Positions 42,612 through 51,491 of a stretch of 64,000 nt of DNA are shown here, one piece after another. The stretch covers positions 620,001 through 684,000 of the forward strand of contig NZ_JACIEN010000002.1 in assembly GCF_014196925.1 (NCBI RefSeq). Reading direction: 5' to 3'. A program made the translations under genes and the position numbers. Every line of letters starts with the position of its first letter. Positions within the stretch are counted from its first letter, which is position 1. The stretch is from Chelatococcus caeni. Lineage in GTDB: Bacteria; Pseudomonadota; Alphaproteobacteria; Rhizobiales; Beijerinckiaceae. A model generated the notes under the pieces. It worked only from the letters and a program-made list of their open reading frames with translations, was not told the DNA's origin and made no database searches.

Positions 42612-44451
42612 CAGCAAGACGATCAAGGAGTTTCTTGTCGGCCTGGGTTACAAGGTCGACGCGAGCTCCGAACGCAAGTTCAACGCCAGCGTTGCCGCTG
42701 CCACGAAGCATGTGCTTGCCCTCGGCGCGGCGCTGTCGAGCGCCGTGTCCGGCATCTCGGCATCGGTCGTCGCCATCGCGCGCAAGTTCGACGACCTCTA
42801 CTACGCCTCGCAGCGCACCGGCGCCTCGGTCGAGAACATCCGGGCCCTGTCCTATGCCGTGTCGCAGATGGGCGGCACCTATGAGGGTGCCCGCTCCTCG
42901 ATCGAGAACTTCGGACGCGCCCTGCGCACCAACCCCGGCTTCGGTTCCCTGATCCGCAGCCTTGGCGTCGCGACCGAGCAGAACGGCCGCCTGCGCGACA
43001 CGGTCGATGTGCTGCAGGACCTCGGCAAGGTCTTCTCCCGGCAGCCCTATTACATCGCGAACCAGTACGCCCAGGCGCTCGGCATCGACGAGGGCACGCT
43101 GCGCGCCCTGATCGAGGGCACCGGCAAGTTCGCCGACGAATACAAGCGCATGGCCGAGCGCGTCGGCCTCGACAACAAGCAGGCTGCCGAATCGGCCAAG
43201 GAGCTGATGCGGGAGTTCCGGTCACTGGAGACGGCGATCATCGTCGTCGCCGACAAGATCCTCATCGAGCTCCAGCCGACCATCACCCGCTACATGCGGG
43301 ACCTGAAGGAGTGGTTCCTCCAGAACGAGGACACGATCAAGAATGCGCTCCACACGATCCTCGAATCGATCCGCTCGCTGACGAATGCCTTCGGCGCGCT
43401 CGTCGAGGGCATCAAGCCGGTCTGGCAGGCCTTCGACAGGCTCGCCGAATCGATCACCGGCCAGAATGGCCTGCAGGTCGCATTCGAGGCCTTCGCGATC
43501 TACCTGACCACGAAGTGGCTCATGCGGGTGCTCGGCGCCTTCAGCGCGGTCGGGCTCGGGTGGAACGCGCTTCTCCTGCGCCTCGGCATCGTCGGGGCTG
43601 GCGCCTATATCGCTTCCGAGGGTGCCACCGCGGTCACCGGCATCACGCCCGGGCAGGCGTGGGAGAGCTACCAGAAGGAAGGCCTCGGCAACATCAACGA
43701 CTTGCGCGGCTGGTGGAGCCGGAACATGCCGACCTGGCTCGGGGGCGGCGGCAAGACCGCTCCGCCGACCAGCGAGCAGAAGCGGGCCTATGCCAAAGAG
43801 AGCTATCTCTTCTGGCGTTCGAAGGGCCTCAGCCACGAAGCGGCCCTCGGGCTCGTTGCCAACGAGCAGGCCGAGAGCGGCTTCAATCCGAACGCCCGCG
43901 GTGATGGCGGCCGGGCACACGGCATCTTCCAGCATCACCCCGACCGGCGCGCCAAGATCCTCGCCGGCACTGGCATCGACATCTCGACGGCCTCGCATGC
44001 CGACCAGCTCAAGGCGGCCTACTGGGAGATGACGGAAGGGCAGGAGCGGGCGACCTGGCGGGCGCTGCAGGGCGTCAAGTCGGCCGGCGAGGCGGCTGCG
44101 ATCGTGACGAGGCTCTACGAGCGCCCGGCGGACATCGCCGGAGAATCGAGGAAGCGCGCCGCCATCGCAGAGGGATGGTCGGAACTGGCCCATGGGTGGA
44201 CCGCGCCGCCGGCATTCGATCCCGGCCGGTTCGCCATCGGGGGGCGCTCGCCATGGCAGATGGGGGGTGGCCGCACCATGCTGATGCCGCCCGACGTGGC
44301 CGGCGGATCGTCGAACGTCAACCTGCACCAGCGGACCGAGATCAACGTGCTCGGCTCCTCTGATCCGGCCGCGACGGCGCAGCAGGTGGCCGGCCAGCAG
44401 CAGGGCGTCAACTCGACGCTGCTCCGCAATGCGCAGGGGGCATTCCGATGA
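42604..44451 (+). CDS. Tape measure protein with tail lysozyme domain
   Basis: The 615-residue protein sets tail length and enters the envelope first. GTG at 42604 overlaps the chaperone fusion end. The N-terminal two-thirds are helical with a hydrophobic segment near 285-345. At about 400-525 is a lysozyme-like domain of the phage tail-tip type: YAKESYLFWRSKGLSHEAALGL, NEQAESGFNPNARGDGG and GIFQHH. It should open peptidoglycan locally during injection. The length is short for a tape measure, so the tail should be short too. Confidence 0.9.
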   Translation: MADSKTIKEFLVGLGYKVDASSERKFNASVAAATKHVLALGAALSSAVSGISASVVAIARKFDDLYYASQRTGASVENIRALSYAVSQMGGTYEGARSSIENFGRALRTNPGFGSLIRSLGVATEQNGRLRDTVDVLQDLGKVFSRQPYYIANQYAQALGIDEGTLRALIEGTGKFADEYKRMAERVGLDNKQAAESAKELMREFRSLETAIIVVADKILIELQPTITRYMRDLKEWFLQNEDTIKNALHTILESIRSLTNAFGALVEGIKPVWQAFDRLAESITGQNGLQVAFEAFAIYLTTKWLMRVLGAFSAVGLGWNALLLRLGIVGAGAYIASEGATAVTGITPGQAWESYQKEGLGNINDLRGWWSRNMPTWLGGGGKTAPPTSEQKRAYAKESYLFWRSKGLSHEAALGLVANEQAESGFNPNARGDGGRAHGIFQHHPDRRAKILAGTGIDISTASHADQLKAAYWEMTEGQERATWRALQGVKSAGEAAAIVTRLYERPADIAGESRKRAAIAEGWSELAHGWTAPPAFDPGRFAIGGRSPWQMGGGRTMLMPPDVAGGSSNVNLHQRTEINVLGSSDPAATAQQVAGQQQGVNSTLLRNAQGAFR

Positions 44452-44972
44452 GCATTCTCGACGAGGCCTTCGCCCTGCTGATCCGCAACGGCCGGGCGAT
44501 CGGACCGATCATGCCCCACGTCGTGGTGCAGGAGGTGCACCGCGACGACTTGATCATTACCGATCACCCGGTCGAGCGGGGCGCCGCGATCTCGGACCAT
44601 GCCTTCAAGCGGCCGTCCGAGATCGAGATGCGTTGCGGCTGGTCGAACAGCACGGCCCGCGCCGAGGGCTATGTCCAGGAGGTCTACGAGACGCTGCTGG
44701 CGCTCCAGGCGGTGCGCGAGCCGTTCGACGTCTACACCGGCAAGCGGGCCTACGAGAACATGCTCCTGGGCTCGCTGTCGGTCACGACGGACGAGCATAC
44801 CGAGTTCGTGCTGATGGTCACGGCACGGCTGCGCGAGGTGATCATCGCCGATACGCAGACGACCTCGGGAGCGCCTCAGAGCGCGCAGGCCTCGCCCCAG
44901 AAGACGGCAGCTACGGCGAACACGGGCCAAAAGCAGCTCGCGCAGGCCCAGTACGCGCCGGGTGGCCTGTAG
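44448..44972 (+). CDS. Baseplate protein with Dit-like N-terminal domain
   Basis: This 174-residue protein begins at a 4-base overlap with the tape measure. PHVVVQEVHRDDLIITDHPV, HAFKRPSEIEMRCGWSNSTA and FDVYTGKRAYENMLLGSLSV match the Dit-like tail protein pattern. The C-terminal 40 residues are a flexible Gln/Ala-rich tail. It likely starts the baseplate hub. Confidence 0.85.
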   Translation: MSILDEAFALLIRNGRAIGPIMPHVVVQEVHRDDLIITDHPVERGAAISDHAFKRPSEIEMRCGWSNSTARAEGYVQEVYETLLALQAVREPFDVYTGKRAYENMLLGSLSVTTDEHTEFVLMVTARLREVIIADTQTTSGAPQSAQASPQKTAATANTGQKQLAQAQYAPGGL

Positions 44973-44979
44973 CGCTCGC

Positions 44980-45336
44980 CTACTTGCTGCCGTCGATCAT
45001 CATGAGGCGTTCGTTGACCCAGCCGCTGCCGTAGGCGGTCTGGACCTGCCAGCGCTTGCCGTCCTTGCCCAGGATCTTAGCGGGCGCGTGGTCCGGGACC
45101 GATCTGCACACGACCTGGTCACGGTCGCAGACCGGAGCCCCGGACTTCACCCAGCATGCCTCCTGCTGGGTGGAGGTGCACAGGCGCCTGATGCTCTCGT
45201 CCCACGTCTCGGCGCCCGCCGACGGCATCTGCACCAGGATGTACAGGATGCCGAGGCCGATCAGGCCGAAGACGACCCGCATGAACCCCGGGAAGAGGAT
45301 CGCGAGCAGGATCAGGACGAGAAGGGAAATCAGCAT
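44980..45336 (-). CDS. Membrane-anchored SH3-like cargo protein
   Basis: The 118-residue minus-strand gene sits between baseplate genes. Residues 1-36 are strongly hydrophobic, one or two membrane helices. The rest should face the periplasm, with Cys53, Cys61, Cys70 and Cys77, probably two disulfides. The end (ILGKDGKRWQVQTAYGSGWV) resembles a bacterial SH3 repeat. Superinfection exclusion is a fair guess for a membrane protein of a prophage encoded against the late operon, but there is no direct sign of it. Confidence 0.7.
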   Translation of the reverse strand: MLISLLVLILLAILFPGFMRVVFGLIGLGILYILVQMPSAGAETWDESIRRLCTSTQQEACWVKSGAPVCDRDQVVCRSVPDHAPAKILGKDGKRWQVQTAYGSGWVNERLMMIDGSK

Positions 45337-45401
45337 GTGTCGGCTCCCATGCCGCGCATCCTACCAGATCCGACCGGCCCTTACACGAGGATGCCGACCT
45401 C

Positions 45402-45719
45402 ATGGCAACGACCTTCGAAGTGCCGCTGTCGCCCATGCCGCAGCGGTTCCTGATCACGCTCGGCGATACCGAGTATCAGCTGACGCTGACCTATCGTGAC
45501 GCGCCCGAGGCGGGATGGATCCTCGACATTGCGGACGTCGACGGGAACACGATGATCGCCGGCATCCCGCTCGTGACCGGCGCCGACCTCCTCGAGCAAT
45601 ACGGCTACATGGGGTTTGCCGGCGCGCTCACGGTTGCGACGGACGGCGACCTCGACGCGGCGCCGACCTTCCATAACCTCGGCACCGAGGCTCATCTCTT
45701 CTTCACGGTCGAGGACTGA
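45402..45719 (+). CDS. Baseplate plug protein
   Basis: A 105-residue beta protein with FEVPLSPMPQRFLITLGDTEYQL-type start (key part QRFLITLGDTEYQLTLTYR) and AGIPLVTGADLLEQYGYMGF. It matches the small plug proteins found between the Dit-like and hub genes in simple contractile phages. It overlaps the hub gene by one base. Confidence 0.82.
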   Translation: MATTFEVPLSPMPQRFLITLGDTEYQLTLTYRDAPEAGWILDIADVDGNTMIAGIPLVTGADLLEQYGYMGFAGALTVATDGDLDAAPTFHNLGTEAHLFFTVED

Positions 45720-46663
45720 TGGCGAAGCAGTGGCTACGCGAGATCCGGCTCAAGGTCGGCAGCAACTCGCAGGAGATCGACGTCTCCCAGATGCGCATCA
45801 AGTTCGTGGTGCGGCACTGGGAGCTCCAGACGCCGGCGCATTCCGACATCATCATCTACAACCTGTCGGACGAGACCGCGAACCGCATCAAGAAGGAGTT
45901 CACCACCGTCTCGCTCGAGGCGGGCTATCGGGAGAACTTCGGCCTCATCTTCCGCGGGGAGGTGAAGCAGATCCGCAAGGGACGCGAGAACCCGGTCGAC
46001 ACATACCTCGCCATCCTCGCTGCGAATGCCGACCGCGCCTACAACTACGCCGTTGTGAACAAGACCCTCGCGGCCGGACACACCTTCCGCGATCAGGTCG
46101 AGACGTGCATCCAGGCGATGAAGCCCTACGGGGTGCAGGTCGGCCATATCGCGGATCTCGGCTCGCAGAAGATGCCGCGGGCGGCCAGCCTCTTCGGCAT
46201 GGCGCGCGACGTGCTGCGGCGCGTCTGCTTCGCGACGAACATGAGCTGGTCGATCCAGAACGATCGGCTGCAGATCGTGCCGAACCGCGAGGCCGCGCCG
46301 GGTGAGGCCATCGTGCTGAACTCGCGGACCGGTATGATCGGCCTGCCCGTGCAGACCATCGACGGCATCCTCGTGCGCTGTTTGCTCAATCCGCAGATCG
46401 TGCCCGGCAAGCGGGTGAAGATCGATCAGGCGAGCGTGCAGGAGGCCCGGTTCAATCCGTCGTTCACGGCCGAGGTGCACAACGCCATGATCCCGTCCAC
46501 GGCCGACGACGGGCTCTACAAGGTGCTCGCGGTCGACCACATCGGCGATACGCGCGGCCAGCCCTGGTATTCCGACCTCACCTGCATCCGCGCCGACGGC
46601 CAAGGGCCGCTGCCGCTCGGCCTCGCCCAGCGAGGCATCGCACTCGACCCGGAGCAAAGCTGA
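45719..46663 (+). CDS. Baseplate hub protein (gpD/gp27-like)
   Basis: The 314-residue protein has the hub form: ELQTPAHSDIIIYNLSDETA, a middle with NKTLAAGHTFRDQVETCI, and QTIDGILVRCLLNPQIVPGK, then KVLAVDHIGDTRGQPWYSD. It builds the trimer under the tube that holds the spike. It overlaps the spike gene by one base. Confidence 0.85.
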   Translation: MAKQWLREIRLKVGSNSQEIDVSQMRIKFVVRHWELQTPAHSDIIIYNLSDETANRIKKEFTTVSLEAGYRENFGLIFRGEVKQIRKGRENPVDTYLAILAANADRAYNYAVVNKTLAAGHTFRDQVETCIQAMKPYGVQVGHIADLGSQKMPRAASLFGMARDVLRRVCFATNMSWSIQNDRLQIVPNREAAPGEAIVLNSRTGMIGLPVQTIDGILVRCLLNPQIVPGKRVKIDQASVQEARFNPSFTAEVHNAMIPSTADDGLYKVLAVDHIGDTRGQPWYSDLTCIRADGQGPLPLGLAQRGIALDPEQS

Positions 46664-47367
46664 TGGACCTTCGCGAACGCATCGGCGACCTCGACGAGGG
46701 CTTGCAGGCGGCGCTCGACGGACGCCAGGCCGCGATGTGGACCGCGCTGCCGTGCACCGTCGTCAGCGTCGACCTCGCGAACCAGACCTGCGTCCTTCAG
46801 CCGACAGTCAAGGCGGCGGTGCGCAAGCCCGACGGCTCCCAGGAATGGGTCAGCCTGCCGGTCCTGCAGGACGTGCCGCTGCACTTCCCCGGCGGCGGCG
46901 GCGTGACCATGACCTTCCCGATCAAGGAGGGCGACGAGGCGCTCGCCGTCATCTCGTCGCGGCCGATCGACAGCTGGCATCAGTCCGGCGGCGAACAGCA
47001 GCAGACCAGCGCCCGGATGCATGATCTGAGCGACGCCATGGCCTTCGTCGGGTTCCGGTCGCAGCCGCGCAAGCTGAGCAACGTCAGTGCCGAATCGACG
47101 CAGATCAGAAGCGACGATGGCCAGACGAACATCGACCTGCACCCGTCGAACGGCATTGGCCTGACGACGCCGCAGAAGGTCGGCATCAGCGCCGGGAACG
47201 GCCTGGAGATGGAGATCAACGGCGGCTCGGGCACGGCGACCATCAAGGGGACGCTGGTCGTCGAGGGCGACGTCATCGCCGGCGGTGCCGGCGGCGTCAG
47301 CCTCCTGAACCACGTCCATACCAACGTCGAGCCGGGCGCAGGCCTGTCGGGTCCGCCGGATCAATAG
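46663..47367 (+). CDS. Membrane-puncturing spike protein (Gp138-like)
   Basis: The 234-residue spike has an N-terminal OB-like domain (about 20-110: TVVSVDLANQTCVLQPTVKA, FPGGGGVTMTFPIKEGDEAL) of the Gp138 family, then a beta-helical part and a Gly-rich end. It sits at the tip of the tail and pierces the outer membrane. The order hub-spike-wedge is canonical. Confidence 0.9.
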   Translation: MDLRERIGDLDEGLQAALDGRQAAMWTALPCTVVSVDLANQTCVLQPTVKAAVRKPDGSQEWVSLPVLQDVPLHFPGGGGVTMTFPIKEGDEALAVISSRPIDSWHQSGGEQQQTSARMHDLSDAMAFVGFRSQPRKLSNVSAESTQIRSDDGQTNIDLHPSNGIGLTTPQKVGISAGNGLEMEINGGSGTATIKGTLVVEGDVIAGGAGGVSLLNHVHTNVEPGAGLSGPPDQ

Positions 47368-47378
47368 GAGGCAAAGGG

Positions 47379-47732
47379 GTGCGCTATCGCAAGCTCGACG
47401 AGAACGGCGACTATGTCTTCGGCCGCCAGCAGGCCGATTTCTGGCGCGACGTGCCCGAGGCGCCGGCACAGGCGGTGTGGACCCGGCTGCAGATGCAGTA
47501 CGGCGAATGGTTTCTCGACACCACGGACGGGACGCCGTGGAAGACCAGGGTGCTCGGCAAGTACACCGGATCGACGCGCGATCCCGTGATCCGGGCCCGC
47601 ATCCTCGGCACCGAGGGCGTAACCGAGGTCGTGAGCTACTTCAGCGACCTCGATCGCAACACCCGCAAGTTCTTCGGACAGGCCGAGATCGACACGATCT
47701 ACGGCCGCACCACGGTTCAGGGGCCGATCTGA
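47379..47732 (+). CDS. Baseplate wedge protein (gp25/W-like)
   Basis: The 117-residue protein starts with GTG at 47379 after GGAGG. It has RQQADFWRDVPEAPAQAVWT and FLDTTDGTPWKTRVLG, a pattern I associate with the small wedge protein before gpJ genes. It overlaps the J gene by one base. Confidence 0.8.
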   Translation: MRYRKLDENGDYVFGRQQADFWRDVPEAPAQAVWTRLQMQYGEWFLDTTDGTPWKTRVLGKYTGSTRDPVIRARILGTEGVTEVVSYFSDLDRNTRKFFGQAEIDTIYGRTTVQGPI

Positions 47733-48910
47733 TGGCGACGCCGGTTTGCACGATCGACGAGAATGGCATCCATGCCCCGACCTATCAGGCGTGCCTCGAC
47801 TACTTCAAGGCGGAATACCGCGGCATCTACGGCCAGGACGTCTACCTCGAGAACGACAGCCAGGACGGCCAGCTCCTCGCGCTCTTCGCGCTCGCCCTGC
47901 ACGATGCCAACAGCATGTCGGTGTCGGTCTACAACGCCTTCTCGCCCTCCTCGGCGCAGGGCGTCGGACTGTCGCGCGTCGTCAAGATCAACGGCCTCAG
48001 GCGGAACGTCGCCACATCGTCGACAGTCGATCTCAGGATCGTCGGCGTCGCCGGCACGACGATCAGCAACGGCGCCGCGGCCGACGATGCCGGCAACCGC
48101 TGGCTTCTCCCCGTCAATGTCACCATTCCGCCGGCGGGCGAGATCACGGTCACCGCGATCGCGGCGCAGCCCGGCGACATGAAGGCCGCACCGGACACCA
48201 TCACGACCATCGCCACGCCGACGCGCGGGTGGCAGTCCGTGACCAATCCGAGCGATGCGGTCCCGGGCGCGCCGGTCGAGCGTGATGCGGCGCTCAGGCG
48301 CCGGCAGGCCGTCTCGACCGCACTGCCCTCGCGCACCGTCCTCGAGGGCATCGTCGGCGCCGTGGCGTCGATCAGCGGCGTCAACCGGTACCGGGTCTAC
48401 GAGAACGACACCGACATCACGGACGTGAACGGCATCCCGTCGCACTCGATCGCGTTTGTGGTCGAGGGCGGCGATGCCCAGACGATCGCCGAGACGATCG
48501 CACGCAAGAAGACGCCGGGTGCCGGGACCTTCGGATCGACCACGGTCACCGTGATCGACGCCTATGGCGTGACCCACGACGTCAGGTTCTCCCGGCCGGT
48601 GCAGGTCGACATCAGCGTCGCCATCGTGCTCAAGCCGCTCGCCGGCTACACGACCGGCGTCGAGGAGAGCATCAAGCAGGCGGCCGTCGACTATATCAAC
48701 GCCGTCGAGATCGGTGGCGGCGAGGCCCGCGTCGTCGAATGGGGCGAGGTCATCGAGGCGATCAAGAGCATCGCCGGCAAGGATGCGTTCCGCCTCGTGT
48801 CGCTCGACCTGTCGTCGCCCGGCGGCCCGGGAACGCCTGATATCACGCTCGCCTTCGACGAAGCGTCGCATTGCGACATCGCCGACGTCACTGTCTCCAT
48901 CGCCCCGTGA
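47732..48910 (+). CDS. Baseplate J/gp47-like wedge protein
   Basis: This 392-residue protein makes the baseplate arms. The ATG at 47732 overlaps the preceding stop; a longer frame upstream is only open by chance. J-family signs are ERDAALRRRQAVSTALPSRT, GVNRYRVYENDTDITDVNGI and FVVEGGDAQTIAETI. An Ig-like insertion lies near 110-175. Confidence 0.92.
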   Translation: MATPVCTIDENGIHAPTYQACLDYFKAEYRGIYGQDVYLENDSQDGQLLALFALALHDANSMSVSVYNAFSPSSAQGVGLSRVVKINGLRRNVATSSTVDLRIVGVAGTTISNGAAADDAGNRWLLPVNVTIPPAGEITVTAIAAQPGDMKAAPDTITTIATPTRGWQSVTNPSDAVPGAPVERDAALRRRQAVSTALPSRTVLEGIVGAVASISGVNRYRVYENDTDITDVNGIPSHSIAFVVEGGDAQTIAETIARKKTPGAGTFGSTTVTVIDAYGVTHDVRFSRPVQVDISVAIVLKPLAGYTTGVEESIKQAAVDYINAVEIGGGEARVVEWGEVIEAIKSIAGKDAFRLVSLDLSSPGGPGTPDITLAFDEASHCDIADVTVSIAP

Positions 48911-48917
48911 GCGTCCC

Positions 48918-49688
48918 ATGGCTGACTTCGACACGACCGCTGCGAGCTTCGTGCTCACGGCGGACAGCACGGTCGTCACCGCGGACGTGGCGCCGGCACC
49001 GCCTGCACCGGCCGAGAACGTCGAGGAATACCTCGGCCGCATCACCTCCTGGCACCGCGGCAAGCCGAAATTCGTCGCGACGGTCCGGGCGGTCGCCCAG
49101 GTCATGGTCGACGTCGCCGACTTCACGGCCGACCTTCCCGAGGATTTCGACCTCGACCAGGCCATAGGGGCGCAACTCGACGTCGTCGGCGAGTGGATCG
49201 GGCGGTCCCGCTTCATCGAGACGCCGATCCCCGGGCTCTACTTCTCGTTCGACACCGAGGGGAGGGGTTTTGACGAGGGTATCTGGAAGGGGCCGTACGA
49301 CAGCGAAACCGGCATCAACCGGCTCGACGACGACACCTACCGGATCCTGCTGCGCGCCAAGATCATCGCGAACCAGTGGGACGGCACCAACGAGACGATC
49401 AAGGAGGCGCTCGACACGATCTTCACCGATGGATCGACATACCTGTCCGTCATCGACAACTACGACATGTCCATGACCATCGGCGTGTCCGGCAAGGTCC
49501 CGTCCATTCTGTTCCTTGCCATCCTGAGCCAGGGCTACATCCCGCTGAAGCCTGAAGGCGTTCGCGTCAATTACCTGATCACGTCGGTCAACTACGCGCC
49601 GCTCTTCGGCTTCGATATCGAGAACGAATACATCGGCGGCTTTGACAAGGGCGCGTGGGGCGTCCCGCCGGAGCATTTCACCTCCTGA
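48918..49688 (+). CDS. DUF2612 baseplate protein
   Basis: The 256-residue protein has a helical start with PENVEEYLGRITSWHRGKP-like segment (AENVEEYLGRITSWHRGKPK) and the DUF2612 core: LDVVGEWIGRSRFI, DDDTYRILLRAKIIANQWDG and ALDTIFTDGSTYLSVIDNYD. It is the gpI-equivalent that links the baseplate to the fibres. Confidence 0.9.
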   Translation: MADFDTTAASFVLTADSTVVTADVAPAPPAPAENVEEYLGRITSWHRGKPKFVATVRAVAQVMVDVADFTADLPEDFDLDQAIGAQLDVVGEWIGRSRFIETPIPGLYFSFDTEGRGFDEGIWKGPYDSETGINRLDDDTYRILLRAKIIANQWDGTNETIKEALDTIFTDGSTYLSVIDNYDMSMTIGVSGKVPSILFLAILSQGYIPLKPEGVRVNYLITSVNYAPLFGFDIENEYIGGFDKGAWGVPPEHFTS

Positions 49689-49707
49689 CCCATAGGGACC
49701 ATCATCG

Positions 49708-50850
49708 ATGGCAACGAATGACTTCCTGCCGTTCGGCACGGGGGCGGGCGCGAACGTGCTCGACCAGGCGAGCTGGGCTGCCCTTCAGGCGCGCCAGACG
49801 GGCTTTCAGGCGGGCATCGCCCAGTCCCCTCAGTTGAACAAGACGTGGCGCCAGGCCGCATTCATGGCTGCGATGATCGGGCAATTCATGGCCGATCTGA
49901 CTGGCCAGGACGTGTTAGATGACGGCGATATGGCGCAAAAGCTGGCCATCTTCGAGGCTGCAATCCGTAGCCAGAGCCTCAACTACATCGTAGCTGGCGG
50001 AACGGCCACGGCGATGACATTGTCGCTCGACCCGGCGCCCACGGATTATTCCGCCATCATCGGAACGCCTCTGCGGATTGTCGTTCCACTGGCTTCCACG
50101 GGCCCCGCGACCCTCAACGTGAATGCCCTAGGCGCTCGTCCCGTTCGCTATCCTCGAGACAGCGAGATTGCAGCCGGTGACTGGGGTGCCTCCGAACTCA
50201 TTGAGGTGGTTTTGGATGCAGGTCAGGTCTTTCGGTTCCGACGGGTTTTCTCGCCGATGGACATCTCGACGCTTGGTGCCATTCCGAGAGGCGCCCAGAT
50301 CTTCACTTCGACCGGATCTATCATCGTTCCCCCAAACGTATTCCGCATGCGCGCACGCGTTTGGGGCGGCGGAGGCGGGGGGGGTGGTTCCAATGCTGGC
50401 TGGGCCGGCGGTGGTGGCGGCGGGGGCGGCTACGCCGAGGGCTTCTTCGCCGTCACCCCGGGGCAGTCGATACCGGTCACAGTCGGCGGCGGCGGGGGGG
50501 CGGCAGGTGGTAACGGAGGTGCTGGAGGGACATCGTCGTTCGGTGCGTTCTGCTCCGCGAGTGGCGGCGACGGTGGCCTGGGCGGCTTCGGGAATCTCGG
50601 GACGCGCGGCTTGGGGGGCACAGGCACGGGAGGTGCAATCAACTTGTCTGGATCACCGGGCAACTCGGGTGGAGGCAACAACGATCGGTTGGGCGGAGCA
50701 GGCGGGGCGGCACCATTCGGGGGCTCGGGAACCTGGTTTGGAACCTCCGTTGGTGGCCAGTCGAATTCCCCTGGCGGAGGCGGCGGTGGATCCGCCAATG
50801 GCAATACACCGGCGCCTGGTTCTCCGGGCCTCGTGATTGTGGAGTGGTAG
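49708..50850 (+). CDS. Tail fibre or adhesin with glycine-rich tip
   Basis: The first 200 residues of this 380-residue protein hold a helical anchor and a beta domain (FLPFGTGAGANVLDQASWAA). From about 215 on the chain is extremely Gly-rich, with runs of 6-8 Gly and short hydrophobic strands, ending GLVIVEW. Such polyglycine-sandwich domains, as in T-even gp38-like adhesins, bind receptors through their loops. This is probably one receptor-binding part. The base composition differs slightly from the neighbouring genes. Confidence 0.8.
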   Translation: MATNDFLPFGTGAGANVLDQASWAALQARQTGFQAGIAQSPQLNKTWRQAAFMAAMIGQFMADLTGQDVLDDGDMAQKLAIFEAAIRSQSLNYIVAGGTATAMTLSLDPAPTDYSAIIGTPLRIVVPLASTGPATLNVNALGARPVRYPRDSEIAAGDWGASELIEVVLDAGQVFRFRRVFSPMDISTLGAIPRGAQIFTSTGSIIVPPNVFRMRARVWGGGGGGGGSNAGWAGGGGGGGGYAEGFFAVTPGQSIPVTVGGGGGAAGGNGGAGGTSSFGAFCSASGGDGGLGGFGNLGTRGLGGTGTGGAINLSGSPGNSGGGNNDRLGGAGGAAPFGGSGTWFGTSVGGQSNSPGGGGGGSANGNTPAPGSPGLVIVEW

Positions 50851-50851
50851 T

Positions 50852-51415
50852 ATGAAGGCAGTGCGTTTGCAGGGGGGCATCGTCGTCGAGGTCGCCCCGG
50901 TCCCCGACGGGTTCGGTATCCAGGACTGCTTTCATCCGGATGCCGGAATGCTGGCGGCGCCAGACGTCGTTGATGTCGGTATGGTTTACATCGACGGCGA
51001 GTACCATCCCGCTCCCACACCGCCCGGCGGGCCACATTCCACCATCGGTGTGGCCAAGGAACGACTTCTGGCCGCGATCGACGAGGATGCTGAACGGGAG
51101 TACCAGCGCTTCATCGTTCCGGGGACTGGCCATGGGCTCGTCTATCTGGCCAGGCTTGATCAAGCGCGGGAAGCGCTGACCGCCAGCCGACCAAAGGCCG
51201 CCGACTTTCCATTGCTCGCAGCCAGCCTCGGCGTTGACGGAAAATCAATCACGGAGATCGCCGAATCGGTCCTCGCGAAAGAAGACGCATGGCGGAAGGC
51301 GGCTGCCAGAATTGAGCGTGTCAGGATGGCTGCACGGCAAGCGGTCAAGGCTGCATTGGATGATTCCGAGGCATTGGCGGCGTATCAGTCCGTGACATGG
51401 CCGGGCCCGCAATAG
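50852..51415 (+). CDS. Tail fibre accessory / assembly-like protein
   Basis: A 187-residue protein right after the first fibre gene. It begins MKAVRLQGGIVVEVAPVPDG and has a segment VGMVYIDGEYHPAPTPPGG-like (IDGEYHPAP), which is typical of small fibre-linked proteins. The rest is helical. It could assist fibre folding or sit on it. The ATG at 50852 is preferred over an in-frame start five codons upstream. Confidence 0.7.
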   Translation: MKAVRLQGGIVVEVAPVPDGFGIQDCFHPDAGMLAAPDVVDVGMVYIDGEYHPAPTPPGGPHSTIGVAKERLLAAIDEDAEREYQRFIVPGTGHGLVYLARLDQAREALTASRPKAADFPLLAASLGVDGKSITEIAESVLAKEDAWRKAAARIERVRMAARQAVKAALDDSEALAAYQSVTWPGPQ

Positions 51416-51491
51416 CGGGATCCTTATCATCACTTCTGGAAATCGAGCCGTTCGGCGCCGAGGGGCTGCCGGACGCAGGAGGCTTTTTGCA

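Noticed and set aside
47477-47731. Longer start for the baseplate J gene
   Set aside because: The extension overlaps a complete wedge gene; the ATG at 47732 overlaps its stop and begins the family N-terminus.
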